Positions 6,572-13,575 of a stretch of 24,817 nucleotides of DNA are shown here, one piece after another (the stretch's first letter is position 1; the number at the start of each line of letters is the position of its first letter). The stretch comes from a virus: the IMG/VR virus record IMGVR_UViG_3300031688_000126, positions 1-24,817 of that record; one strand, 5' to 3'. The position numbers were made by a program, and so were the translations under genes. The notes under the pieces are model-generated. The model made no database searches. It was not told where the DNA came from and worked only from the letters and a program-made list of their open reading frames with translations.

Positions 6572-7375
6572 TTATTTAACCCTTCCTTCTGCGTACGCTT
6601 CCTGTATTTCATCAGCAAGCGAGGCATATCGGTTTGGGTCTGTAATTTGAAGGTTGATTAAATCAGACCTCCTATACATTTTCTTACCACCTACAGATTG
6701 TGTGGAACGAGTTTCAGATACAGTTTGTCGTAATGCTTTATCTACTTTAGCCTTCTCACTTTTCTTAACCTCTTTGGTTTTTTCAACCATATTGACTTTA
6801 TCATACATGTCAAAGAGCTCAATTGCGTAGTCTGGTCTATAGTCTGTATCAGCTTTACGGAAAATATCTTTTCTAATTTCACTAGCACCTACCCATTCTT
6901 GAAAAGTCTTGTCAGCGACACGATTTTCCCAGTCTGGATATGCCTTTTCAAGTACATTCAACTTTTGTTGTTGTTCTTGTTGGGCTGTTTGTTGCCTTGC
7001 CTTTAGTACATCTGGATGATTTTCTATAGCTGAGTTTACTGCTTGTGCAGGGTCAGTATAAAAAGCATCTTCAAAACTAACTGCTTCCTCTTGTGGTTCT
7101 ACAACAGTAGAAGCCTTGTTTTGTGCCTCAAGTAAACTTTGGATTAACTTCCGTTGTTCTCCAACTTCTGTTCCTTGTTTACCAAACGCTGATTCAGCGT
7201 TCTGATGCATTTCAATTACCTCTGCCATGCTCTTTCCCGCATACTTAGCTGGTATATCTGCTACATTACCATCAACTTCTGTAACTTGTTCTGGTTCTGT
7301 AACTGTTTGTGTTTCTACCTGCGTTTCTGTTATGGGTTGTTCTGGCATTGGTGTGCCTTCTACTACTATACTCAT
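6572..7375 (-). CDS. Capsid scaffolding protein
   Basis: A 267-residue acidic, helical, Gln/Glu-rich protein located between portal and coat genes. The motif DIPAKYAGKSMAEVIEMHQN, followed by AFGKQGTEVGEQRKLIQSLL, is the hallmark of T7/podovirus-type scaffolding proteins ('FAGKS..EIIEMH.NAE...G..G.E.GE.RK'). A Gln-rich coiled-coil stretch is at about 128-145 (ARQQTAQQEQQQKLNVLEK) and the C-terminus is basic (MYRRSDLINLQI to YAEGRVK), as expected for coat binding. GGCGGAGAAAAA precedes the ATG. It should assemble with portal and coat into the procapsid and then leave. No protease gene is seen beside it. Confidence 0.93.
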   Translation of the reverse strand: MSIVVEGTPMPEQPITETQVETQTVTEPEQVTEVDGNVADIPAKYAGKSMAEVIEMHQNAESAFGKQGTEVGEQRKLIQSLLEAQNKASTVVEPQEEAVSFEDAFYTDPAQAVNSAIENHPDVLKARQQTAQQEQQQKLNVLEKAYPDWENRVADKTFQEWVGASEIRKDIFRKADTDYRPDYAIELFDMYDKVNMVEKTKEVKKSEKAKVDKALRQTVSETRSTQSVGGKKMYRRSDLINLQITDPNRYASLADEIQEAYAEGRVK

Positions 7376-7409
7376 TTTTTCTCCGCCCTCGTAGGGTTGT
7401 GAAGTTTAA

Positions 7410-7652
7410 TTATGTTGGATTTCCGTCTTGGAGTTCTTCCAACGCTAGGGTTGTTGATGTATCTAAACTTAATATAAAGTTTATAATACGCAACTGACCT
7501 TTGATTGCCCAAAGGTCTTGCTCAGAGTTTATATTATCTATATTAGTAATACTTCCCTCTAAATTCTCTATTTCTTCTACTAAATCTAACCATCCTTCGC
7601 TTCTTGTCATCTGTATTCTATCAGATAAGAAAGCCTCGTCTGTCTTTGGCAT
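7410..7652 (-). CDS. Small unknown protein between portal and scaffold
   Basis: An 80-residue protein, MPKTDEAFLSDRIQMTRSEG, then helices WLDLVEEIENLEGSITNID and QDLWAIKGQLRIINFILSLD. Small helical proteins in this position of marine podovirus head modules are common and mostly unassigned. They could be head-completion or portal-associated factors, but I see no diagnostic motif. It starts 3 bases after the portal stop and ends 35 bases before the scaffold start, so it belongs to the same transcript. Real gene: likely, by position and spacing. Confidence 0.75.
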   Translation of the reverse strand: MPKTDEAFLSDRIQMTRSEGWLDLVEEIENLEGSITNIDNINSEQDLWAIKGQLRIINFILSLDTSTTLALEELQDGNPT

Positions 7653-7654
7653 AG

Positions 7655-9610
7655 TTACTGTACTCTAGTATTTATATTAGTTGTTCTTCCAGCTTGTTTA
7701 GCTTTTGCTAAGTTTAATATAGTTTCAGATTTTAAATGTTCTACTTCTGGAATATTTCTTGCAGTTTCGGAAACTTTATTAGCCATATTTATTTTAGTTT
7801 GTTCCATGTTAACAGAATCAGACTCTAATCTAAGGGCTTTTGCTTGCATATCTATCTCTGTTGGCTGTAATGAAGCAGCATTTGCCATATGTAACTGTGC
7901 TTTTGCTTGTTCTTCTTGTGCTTCAGCTTGTGTTTTAGCTACATTAGCTTGTGCTTGTTGCATTTGTATATTAATAGCTTGTTGTTGCATATCATCCATT
8001 TCTGGATTAGTTTGTTGTCCTTGTTGTAGACCATATACAATAGCATCTCTATTATGTATGCTGGAATTTTGCATCATCGCCAACAGTATAACATTAAATG
8101 CAGGTGAATCTTTAGGTATAGCTTGTAACATTTGTACCATTTGCTGCATTTCTAACTCTTTAGCCATAATACCCATAGTAGAGTAAGGCACAAATTTAAA
8201 ATCAGTAACAGGGTATCTATCAACATCAAATTGTATCTTGCGATACATAGCTTTGTGAATCATTGGTATAAGGAATGTATTTTGAAAGTTCATCAAAGTG
8301 CGTTTTTGTCTTTTAATAGACGCTGATTGCATCATTGACATACCACTAGCAGTATCACCACCATTATTCATGTCAGAACTACCAGTACCCATTTGTATCA
8401 TGTTCTGTAGACTAGCTACTTGGTTAAATGTGCTAGGGTCTGTTTGCCCCATGTCCAAAGGCATGATAGCATCTCTAGGATTACCATTAGTAAGTACAGT
8501 TTTACCTGTTCTTATCTCAAATTTAGTTCCACGAGGTAGTCTTGTAGCGTCAGCAGCCATCATAGGCGTAGTAGTCATAGCCAATGAGTCTATCCTTGCT
8601 CTCATTTCTGCATCTAACGCTTTTTGTGGGTTATATCCTTTTTCTGCAACCCCCCTACCCCAAAATTTGTTTGGTACAATGTCGTGTTGGTAAGAAACAA
8701 AAGGTCTATCTTCCATCATAAAAGCATTTTCTTCTACACGCAAGATATATTCATCATTACATATAGTTACTACTGCTTCTATTAACTCATCTTTCTTTGA
8801 ATACTCAAAATCATCTTTGTCAACACCTTTTTTCATAAATCTTTTAGGTATCAATCCCCAATACTCTGTAATTTTTACATTGTCAGACTCATCTGCTTGT
8901 CTACTTTCCGAGTCAAAGCCCATTTTTACAGTATCGTAATCACCATCAAGAGGTACATCTCTATAAATTCCAGAACGAATACCTTCTACTACATGATATC
9001 TAGGTTTAATTACTTCGTGGGCGACACCCAATGCTTCATTAATGCTATTTGCAGCAGGGTCAATAAGAAATTCTTTAGGTGAGATAGGCTCAATCTTTAC
9101 ATCTATAGAAGAATACTCTGTAATACTTCTCATGCCAGTCATTGAACCTTCTATAGGTTGTTCAATAGGGGCTCTTTCAACTGTTTGGTTAACAACTATC
9201 TTTGCAATACCTGTTCCGTAAATAGCCCCATTGAGAAAAACTTCTGCTATCGCATCTTTGCAGCCAGTTTTTTCTAAATCTTCTTGCAATAAATTACGGA
9301 TGTACTCAGCTTCACTATTGTCTTGGTCAAGCATGTCGTCTTGTAAATCAAACCACTTGCCTCTGCCAAATGTAGCTTCCTCGAGCTCCGCAACGGAAGA
9401 TTCTATTGCCTGTTGTAAGGCGGGTGCTATAATTCTTGAGCGTTCTGCTGTTCTTGTTCTATCAGATTCATCCCAAATGCCACGCCACAGACGATAATAC
9501 TCATCCCATTTAGAAGTGTAGTTTTGTTCTCTGTGATTTCTCCAACCATCTAGTCTATAGTTAAGCCAACTAGCTAGTGCTTGGTATTGTAATTCTTTCT
9601 TATCGTGCAT
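7655..9610 (-). CDS. Portal (head-to-tail connector) protein
   Basis: A 651-residue portal of the long podovirus (P22/N4-like) kind. N-terminal region: SWLNYRLDGWRNHREQNYTSKWDEYYRLWRG, a helical stretch typical of these proteins, then ERSRIIAPALQQAIESSVAELEEA. Middle: FLNGAIYGTGIAKIVVNQTV, SPKEFLIDPAANSINEALG, ITEYWGLIPKRFMKKG and MEDRPFVSYQHDIVPNKFWGRGVAEKGYNPQKALDAEMRARID, all conserved in marine podovirus portals. The C-terminal 130 residues are Gln/Ala/Met-rich coiled coil (QQAINIQMQQAQANVAKTQA), consistent with a barrel extending into the capsid. It has a GAGGAAAA site before ATG. Twelve copies should form the DNA channel, which the terminase docks on. Confidence 0.94.
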   Translation of the reverse strand: MHDKKELQYQALASWLNYRLDGWRNHREQNYTSKWDEYYRLWRGIWDESDRTRTAERSRIIAPALQQAIESSVAELEEATFGRGKWFDLQDDMLDQDNSEAEYIRNLLQEDLEKTGCKDAIAEVFLNGAIYGTGIAKIVVNQTVERAPIEQPIEGSMTGMRSITEYSSIDVKIEPISPKEFLIDPAANSINEALGVAHEVIKPRYHVVEGIRSGIYRDVPLDGDYDTVKMGFDSESRQADESDNVKITEYWGLIPKRFMKKGVDKDDFEYSKKDELIEAVVTICNDEYILRVEENAFMMEDRPFVSYQHDIVPNKFWGRGVAEKGYNPQKALDAEMRARIDSLAMTTTPMMAADATRLPRGTKFEIRTGKTVLTNGNPRDAIMPLDMGQTDPSTFNQVASLQNMIQMGTGSSDMNNGGDTASGMSMMQSASIKRQKRTLMNFQNTFLIPMIHKAMYRKIQFDVDRYPVTDFKFVPYSTMGIMAKELEMQQMVQMLQAIPKDSPAFNVILLAMMQNSSIHNRDAIVYGLQQGQQTNPEMDDMQQQAINIQMQQAQANVAKTQAEAQEEQAKAQLHMANAASLQPTEIDMQAKALRLESDSVNMEQTKINMANKVSETARNIPEVEHLKSETILNLAKAKQAGRTTNINTRVQ

Positions 9611-9659
9611 ATAAGATTTTCCTCAGAAATTGTTGGCGATTATAACACAAAAACCACTT

Positions 9660-9899
9660 TTAATGTATGCTATCGCTTAAACTTTCTATTTCAATTGCCC
9701 CATCCATAATCATCTTACATATAGATAAGTCTACATTTTCATCATTAGGTAGTAACTTAGGGTCTAAGTCATTTGCTAGGTTAGCAATAATTGACAAAGC
9801 AGCTACATACCTTAATCTAATATTAGATGTGTCTTGAGCAAACTCCCAGACATCATCATATTCTTGTTGTTCTAAATCTTCAATATCCTGCCACATCAT
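9660..9899 (-). CDS. Small unknown protein between terminase and portal
   Basis: About 79 residues (85 if the ATG at 9917 is used). The start at 9899 (MMWQDIEDLEQQEYDDVWEF) is preferred because GGAG lies 8 bases upstream, within the end of the terminase gene. The protein is acidic and helical (LRYVAALSIIANLANDLDPK, ICKMIMDGAIEIESL). It overlaps the terminase end by 20 bases, and 49 bases separate it from the portal gene, which has its own ribosome site. No known domain is recognised. A packaging or portal accessory role is possible from position only. Confidence 0.68.
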   Translation of the reverse strand: MMWQDIEDLEQQEYDDVWEFAQDTSNIRLRYVAALSIIANLANDLDPKLLPNDENVDLSICKMIMDGAIEIESLSDSIH

Positions 9900-11130
9900 C
9901 CATTGGACTCCAGTCATCTTCTAACTCTATAGTATGTGCGAAGTCGGCAACACTTACTTGGTCTATATACGCTAACGAGTCGAGCAAATCGTCATGTGCT
10001 AATCTGTTTGGAAAGTCTAACATCTGGTTTTTAAAATACTTCCAGTCTTTATCTGGGTTAAATGTTATCTGACCATGTTCCATTCTACCTTGTAATGACC
10101 AAGTGATTCTATCTAATTTCTTTTTACCACCATGTCGGCACTCTATAATAGATATGAACTGATTCTCTGTCCTCATTTCATCTTCAAGGTAAGGTAATAT
10201 AGCATTACGCAATGCCCCAGTTTCAATACCTACTGAAGTAGACTCTACCTTCATCGCAGATGAAAGAATTTTTTTGGCTGTTTCTTTAATGTTCCAACGA
10301 CCATGTAGTATGTCTTTAACCCACCACTTATCTCTATCTATCTTTACAATCGCAATAGCGGTTTCATCTAATCGAGAACGCTTTAAGTTTCTTTCTTTTT
10401 CACTATCCTCGTAACCTGCTGGGTCTACCGCTATTACATAGCTTCCTTCAGTTGGTTCTTCATCTACTTTAAACCATTCTTCTTTAAAGATACCACCACT
10501 AAATGTTTCAAATGACGCTTCAAACTCTTGTCTAAACGACATTGAGGACATTGACTTACTGGCAGCAGCAATTTCTTTTTCTGATAAGAAAGGGTTATCA
10601 ATAGAGGTAAACTGAAATGTATCCCAATCTTCATCCTCCTGTGCGTCTTGGTACAAATCAAAGAAGTGATTTTTCCCTGCGGGCGTACCTATAAAGAGTG
10701 CCCTACCTTCCACATCGGCAAGTGTTGGCCTTATTATCTGTTCCCAAACAACTGGCTTCATAGAAGCGTACTCATCAAGCACAACATAAGCTAGACCCAC
10801 GCCTCTTAGAGTTTCTGGTCTATCTGAGCCTTTTAAGTAAATCTTCCTACCATTAATTAGCGTAAGAACCGCAGTATTCTCGTAGGCTTGTAATATTAAA
10901 TCTCTACCTAACTCTTTTAGCATCGCCCACATAATATCTTTGGCTTGCTGGAATGTAGGGGCTATATAAAATACATCTTTAGAATCAGATTGTATAGCGT
11001 TAATTAATAATAACCAAGCAGAAAGGTAGGACTTTCCAAAGCGTCTACCCGCAGCCACAATCTTAAATCGTTTATTAGACTTAAATATCTCTAATTGAGC
11101 AGGGTGTAAATCAATGTTAAGTTCACTCAT
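9880..11130 (-). CDS. Terminase large subunit
   Basis: A 416-residue DNA-packaging motor. The ATPase domain shows Walker A AGRRFGKS (27-34), Walker B VVLDEYA (116-122, with E120 catalytic) and coupling motif FIGTPAG (146-152). The nuclease domain follows with VIAVDPAG (acid at 236), RLDETAIAIVKID (acid at 255) and the C-terminal AHDDLLDSLAY acid cluster, an RNase H-like metal site. The length is a little under that of many large terminases but all core motifs are present. It overlaps the small-subunit gene by 8 bases. It packages and cuts concatemeric genomes at the portal; the packaging mode cannot be told from the window. Confidence 0.96.
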   Translation of the reverse strand: MSELNIDLHPAQLEIFKSNKRFKIVAAGRRFGKSYLSAWLLLINAIQSDSKDVFYIAPTFQQAKDIMWAMLKELGRDLILQAYENTAVLTLINGRKIYLKGSDRPETLRGVGLAYVVLDEYASMKPVVWEQIIRPTLADVEGRALFIGTPAGKNHFFDLYQDAQEDEDWDTFQFTSIDNPFLSEKEIAAASKSMSSMSFRQEFEASFETFSGGIFKEEWFKVDEEPTEGSYVIAVDPAGYEDSEKERNLKRSRLDETAIAIVKIDRDKWWVKDILHGRWNIKETAKKILSSAMKVESTSVGIETGALRNAILPYLEDEMRTENQFISIIECRHGGKKKLDRITWSLQGRMEHGQITFNPDKDWKYFKNQMLDFPNRLAHDDLLDSLAYIDQVSVADFAHTIELEDDWSPMDDVAGY

Positions 11131-11536
11131 CGAATTTGTCTTTCATTGGTGATGAATCTATATTAACAATAACCTCATCGTCAGACATCTCTTCTGGTTC
11201 TATAAGTTCTGCTTCTGGGGTTGAGCCAATCTGTTGTTTAATGCTTTCTATCGAAGCTACATTAATAATAACCTGTGCGTCTGCTTTAGTTCTTGAAGAG
11301 TCAACCGCTTTATGAACAGGCAATATTCTATCGAGGCACATTTTTAAACAGTTTACATCGCCCTCTAATGCTTTCTCTAATACTTTAGCCACAATCTCTG
11401 GCGACTTAGTAGACATTAATTCTCTTGAAAGAGCAGCATACTTGTTAACAGAGCCCTTAGTTCTTCCTGCGGGGTTTAAAGGTTTCATACCCTTATGGAA
11501 GTTAGGGTTTCCTCGTTTCTTCTTTGGTTCTGCCAT
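11123..11536 (-). CDS. Terminase small subunit-like, DNA-binding (DUF5681 type)
   Basis: A 137-residue protein with a basic N-terminal GNPNFHKGMKPLNPAGRTKG motif, typical of the DUF5681 family of phage proteins that stand in for the small terminase subunit. Helices follow (KYAALSRELMSTKSPEIVAK, LEKALEGDVNCLKMCLDRIL), and the C-terminal 40 residues are acidic (PEEMSDDEVIVNIDSSPM). It overlaps the large subunit by 8 bases and is the first gene of the late transcript. The start has only weak ribosome-site similarity. The small subunit recognises the packaging site and regulates the motor; here this is inference from position and the motif. Confidence 0.85.
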   Translation of the reverse strand: MAEPKKKRGNPNFHKGMKPLNPAGRTKGSVNKYAALSRELMSTKSPEIVAKVLEKALEGDVNCLKMCLDRILPVHKAVDSSRTKADAQVIINVASIESIKQQIGSTPEAELIEPEEMSDDEVIVNIDSSPMKDKFDE

Positions 11537-11565
11537 TAGGCTCGTTATAGAGTTATCTTGAGAGT

Positions 11566-11595
11566 ATTATAGCACAGCTAGGAGTTATGTTTCAA
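11566..11595 (-). promoter_or_regulatory. Sigma70-type promoter for late (terminase to fibre) operon
   Basis: On the minus strand TTGAAA (-35, 11590-11595), an 18-base spacer and TATAAT (-10, 11566-11571) with TGC before it form a near-consensus, extended -10 promoter. It lies 30 bases before the terminase small-subunit ATG. It suggests the host RNA polymerase reads the late genes, in agreement with no phage polymerase in the window. Confidence 0.75.
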
Positions 11596-11641
11596 ATTTC
11601 GTTTTTTGTGCGTTGGAGGTATTATATATATAAAGCCTTGC

Positions 11642-11680
11642 CAAGCATGGCCCCCCTCTGGGGGTCATTGCTTGTATTTT
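11642..11680 (+). terminator. Strong hairpin, terminator-like on plus strand
   Basis: CAAGCA-TGGCCCCC / loop CTCT / GGGGGTCA-T-TGCTTG gives a 14-bp stem with one bulge and one G-T, followed by TATTTT. It lies upstream of the late promoter and could stop stray rightward transcripts that arise in the late operon as antisense. The short U tract leaves room for another structural role. Confidence 0.5.
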
Positions 11681-11779
11681 AATACTTAGCTTCGCTAAGC
11701 CCTAGCCTGTAGCTCTTGACCTTATCCCTTTAATACTCAGCTTTGCTGAGCCAAGGCTCGTATGCTCTTGACTTGCTCT
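11678..11779. repeat. Two 51-bp imperfect tandem repeats with conserved hairpins
   Basis: The units begin TAATACTTAG (11680) and TAATACTCAG (11731). Each has a small hairpin, CTTAGC-TTC-GCTAAG (11685-11699) and CTCAGC-TTT-GCTGAG (11736-11750), then GCTCTTGAC. The T-to-C change in one arm is matched by A-to-G in the other, so pairing is kept. Confidence 0.75.
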
Positions 11780-11889
11780 GCTGTTTGAGGGCTGGTGATA
11801 AGGCTGGCAATAACTGGAGTGCCACGCTAACTCATGTTATTCTAGGCTTATGCTAGCCCGAAGTGAGCCGACTCTTAGGCGAATCCTTC

Positions 11890-11930
11890 ATGCTCTTGCG
11901 ATACTTAGCGACGGAGGAGCATAGTATCGC
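11890..11930. other. Interleaved inverted repeats (alternate stems)
   Basis: ATGCTC (11890-11895) pairs with GAGCAT (11917-11922), while GCGATACT (11898-11905) pairs with AGTATCGC (11923-11930). The two stems are interleaved, so only one can form at a time unless as a strained pseudoknot; they could form a switch in RNA or a structured DNA site. Confidence 0.6.
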
Positions 11931-12092
11931 CCATTTCTGAGCGGTAAGTAAATGTATGAGGGGTACTAAATATTTGCCCTCTATAAAAAGATTATCTACC
12001 ACGAAGCAAAGCACTAGAATATATTTTCTTTATTAGAGATATATTAAATGGCTTGTTGTTTTGTCTGTATCTGCAAAGCGTATATTGTAGCT

Positions 12093-12223
12093 GATAAAGT
12101 GGTTTTCTGTCAATCAATTGTTTAACTATATTTTAATCTGGACTACTAGATAGTTGGCTGTGGTTCTATAGAAACATTCTACACCTGTGAGAATTTGATA
12201 TAATAGAACCAGTTACAAAGAAA
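12093..12223 (+). promoter_or_regulatory. Early rightward promoter module P1
   Basis: The -10 is TATAAT at 12199-12204 with TG at 12196 (extended -10) and a poor -35. Seven bases after it stands AGTTACAAAGAAA (12211-12223). Upstream are GATAAAGTGGT (12093-12103), TAATCTGGACTAC (12134-12146) and GGTTCTATAGAA (12162-12173, holding the palindrome TTCTATAGAA). The same motifs occur in module P2 at 13961-14055, some inverted, so they are probably regulator or promoter elements. It drives the genes at 12271 and 12573. Confidence 0.65.
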
Positions 12224-12270
12224 GACGGCAATTCCTAAGAAGAAACTTTTTTTTACTACGGAGAAACAAA

Positions 12271-12528
12271 ATGCAACAACTAAAAATACAATTAATACCA
12301 CACGGAAAAACACCTAGTAACACATCAGCAAATATCTGGTTTCTATTAAAAGAAAATAAATATTTTGAAATCAATAATTTTACAGAAACAAATGCCAACG
12401 ACTCAACAAAAGAAGAAGAACATTTTATTGTAATAGATTTTGAAATGAAAAATTTTCAAGAAGTCCATTATGTAATTAATTCTTTACAGGGTTTAGGTTT
12501 TATTGAGTCTAACAAATCTTACGATTAA
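12271..12528 (+). CDS. Unknown early protein, first gene of P1
   Basis: An 85-residue protein, MQQLKIQLIPHGKTPSNTSA at the start, then WFLLKENKYFEINNFTE and EEHFIVIDFEMKNFQEVHYV. It is mixed alpha/beta by look, with no membrane segment or cysteine. CGGAGAAACAAA gives a clear ribosome site. It is the first gene after promoter P1, with a 60-base leader, and is followed by a GNRA-capped hairpin and a second small gene, then a terminator. First-expressed small phage genes often act on host defence or transcription, but nothing here shows this directly. I do not recognise the family. Confidence 0.75.
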   Translation: MQQLKIQLIPHGKTPSNTSANIWFLLKENKYFEINNFTETNANDSTKEEEHFIVIDFEMKNFQEVHYVINSLQGLGFIESNKSYD

Positions 12529-12535
12529 TTTTAAC

Positions 12536-12551
12536 GGGGGCGAAAGCCCCC
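12536..12551 (+). other. GNRA-capped G/C hairpin between two early genes
   Basis: GGGGGC-GAAA-GCCCCC is a perfect 6-bp stem with a GAAA tetraloop. It has no U tract after it, so it is more likely an mRNA stabiliser, processing mark or partial terminator separating the 12271 and 12573 genes. Confidence 0.65.
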
Positions 12552-12572
12552 AACACAAACGGAGAAATAAAA

Positions 12573-12899
12573 ATGATTACAAGAGTATGCAGAGATGATT
12601 TTGAAAGAGCGTTCAAAGACTCACAATATGAAAATAATTTTAGCGGTCTTGGTCTAATGGTTTTATTTGACTACTTAGAATTAAGAGAGGAGCAACAAGG
12701 CGATGATTTTGATTTTGAAACTTGGTCAGTTTGCGAAGATTACAAAGAGTACGAAAGTTTTACAGATTTTTTTGCACAGCATGGCGAGTATACAAAATAC
12801 CAAAACATCGACGAGTTAGCAGACGAATATAATGTTTTAAAAATTAAAGATTGGCAAGACAATGGAGAAGGTTTCATTATTGAATTGTTCAACGAGTAA
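12573..12899 (+). CDS. Acidic early protein, unknown phage family
   Basis: A 108-residue, strongly acidic protein: LMVLFDYLELREEQQGDDFDFETW, VCEDYKEYESFTDFFAQHGE, DELADEYNVLKI, and GEGFIIELFNE at the end. The pattern 'FS..GL..LFDYLE.LEE..G...E.D...C.(D/E)Y.EY.S' is one I recognise from hypothetical proteins across many phages, without assigned function. The charge and position among the first-expressed genes would fit a DNA-mimic or host-takeover factor, which is inference only. It has a CGGAGAAATAAAA ribosome site, lies 44 bases after the first gene, and is followed 27 bases later by an intrinsic terminator, so these two genes form a closed early unit. Confidence 0.82.
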   Translation: MITRVCRDDFERAFKDSQYENNFSGLGLMVLFDYLELREEQQGDDFDFETWSVCEDYKEYESFTDFFAQHGEYTKYQNIDELADEYNVLKIKDWQDNGEGFIIELFNE

Positions 12900-12926
12900 C
12901 TCCGTAATAAAACCATCGCGTTTTAT

Positions 12927-12960
12927 CCCCCCACTGATTTATTAACGGGGGGTTTTTTTT
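12927..12960 (+). terminator. Intrinsic terminator of first early operon
   Basis: CCCCCC (12927-12932), a 14-base loop, GGGGGG (12947-12952) and eight T (12953-12960): a classic rho-independent terminator 27 bases after the stop at 12899. Confidence 0.9.
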
Positions 12961-13078
12961 GTCTATCGATTTTCGCACTAGCTCTTTCATTGTCGATTAG
13001 CTTTTGCTTTCGCTCGGTTGTTTCTGTTCTTTGAAACATTAAGAGCATAGACTAAGCCGACAGGCTTACCTTATTTCT

Positions 13079-13251
13079 TTTGCTCTTGCTCTTAGTGAAG
13101 CGTCTTAGCTGAAACCTTCACGCTCTTGATTTGCTCTACTAAAACTGAGCCGACTTAGGCGAAACCTTTACGATTTCTAAAAAAAAATTTTCCCCTGCGG
13201 GGCTAAGAGAATGACTCGCTAATCGCTCGGCTATGATAGAGCAAGAGCAAA
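13079..13251. repeat. 14-bp inverted repeat pair
   Basis: TTTGCTCTTGCTCT (13079-13092) is exactly inverted at 13238-13251 (AGAGCAAGAGCAAA). A second, partly overlapping pair, TTGATTTGCTCT (13126-13137) with AGAGCAAATCAA (13244-13255), competes for the same right-hand partner. Confidence 0.8.
13179..13202 (-). terminator. Minor terminator-like hairpin, minus strand
   Basis: On the minus strand CCCC-GCA-GGGG is followed by AAAATTTTTTTTT. The stem is short and the U run comes after four A, so it is at best a back-up terminator for leftward transcripts. Confidence 0.4.
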
Positions 13252-13304
13252 TCAAAAGCACATCAAGAACAAGAGCCATCGGCCAGAGTGAAAAGCTAAG
13301 AGCG

Positions 13305-13335
13305 AAAAAATACCCGACTAAATTAGTCAGGTATT
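13305..13335 (-). terminator. Intrinsic terminator of the leftward small operon
   Basis: On the minus strand AATACC-x-GACTAA pairs with TTAGTC-x-GGTATT (12 pairs, one mismatch, very small loop), then a run of six T. It lies 15 bases after the stop of the gene at 13351-13575. Confidence 0.82.
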
Positions 13336-13350
13336 AAGTAGGAAGGTAAA

Positions 13351-13575
13351 TTATTTTTTGAATGGCACTCCCATTTCTATCATTAGATTTTTGAATTGGT
13401 CATAAACTTTTTGCTTGTTACCTTTCAAATTAAATTCAGATTTAATTCTTGAGTAACAACTTTTACCTCTAGTAAGTTGATGCCCTGAAAATTTTATCTC
13501 AGTTTCTAAACCAATTAATAAGACATGCAATCTGTAACCATGTATCTGTTCTGGTGTGTCCAAAATTATACTCAT
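13351..13575 (-). CDS. Unknown small protein, second gene of leftward operon
   Basis: A 74-residue protein, MSIILDTPEQIHGYRLHVLL, then EIKFSGHQLTRGKSCYSRIKSEFNLKG. The start 'ILDTPEQI..Y(R/Q)L..L..(A/G)LE.E' and 'TRG.S.Y...K..(F/L)' are a pattern I recall from hypothetical proteins of marine phages; function is unknown. It is basic in the second half and might bind nucleic acid. Its ATG overlaps the stop of the upstream partner (TAATG at 13573-13577), so they are translationally coupled, and the terminator at 13305-13335 closes the unit. It is transcribed against the early genes around it, from a promoter with an operator. Confidence 0.78.
   Translation of the reverse strand: MSIILDTPEQIHGYRLHVLLIGLETEIKFSGHQLTRGKSCYSRIKSEFNLKGNKQKVYDQFKNLMIEMGVPFKK

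Larger units (their letters stand above)
11537..12270. other. Non-coding divergent control region, left part
   Basis: No credible gene is seen in these 734 bases. They hold the leftward late promoter, a strong G/C hairpin (11642-11674), two 51-bp tandem repeats with compensating hairpins, GCTCTTG motifs at 11712, 11764 and 11892, interleaved inverted repeats at 11890-11930, and the rightward promoter P1 with its motifs. The base composition is locally richer in G+C than the flanking genes. It is a plausible control and origin region. Confidence 0.7.
12900..13350. other. Non-coding structured region with inverted and direct repeats
   Basis: No gene is seen between the plus-strand terminator and the minus-strand gene ending at 13351. 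The stretch holds diverged copies of a motif around 'TTAGGCGAAACCTTTACG' and GCTCTTG (13082, 13122), inverted CAAGAGC (13242, 13270), a 14-bp inverted pair (13079-13092 with 13238-13251), a 12-bp inverted pair (13126-13137 with 13244-13255) and two minus-strand terminator-like hairpins. It is related in sequence to 11.68-11.93 kb. Confidence 0.7.

Noticed and set aside
7806-8186. Plus-strand frame with many cysteines opposite the portal gene
   Set aside because: Antisense shadow of the Gln/Ala-rich portal C-terminus (TTG/TGC on the complement gives Cys/Leu); no ribosome site or neighbour context.
11890-11930. H-type pseudoknot
   Set aside because: With no bases between the second arms, the third loop cannot cross the six-pair stem, so I report alternative stems instead.
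13179-13202. Main terminator for the leftward small operon
   Set aside because: The stem is only four pairs; the hairpin at 13305-13335 directly after the gene is much better, so this one is listed as minor only.
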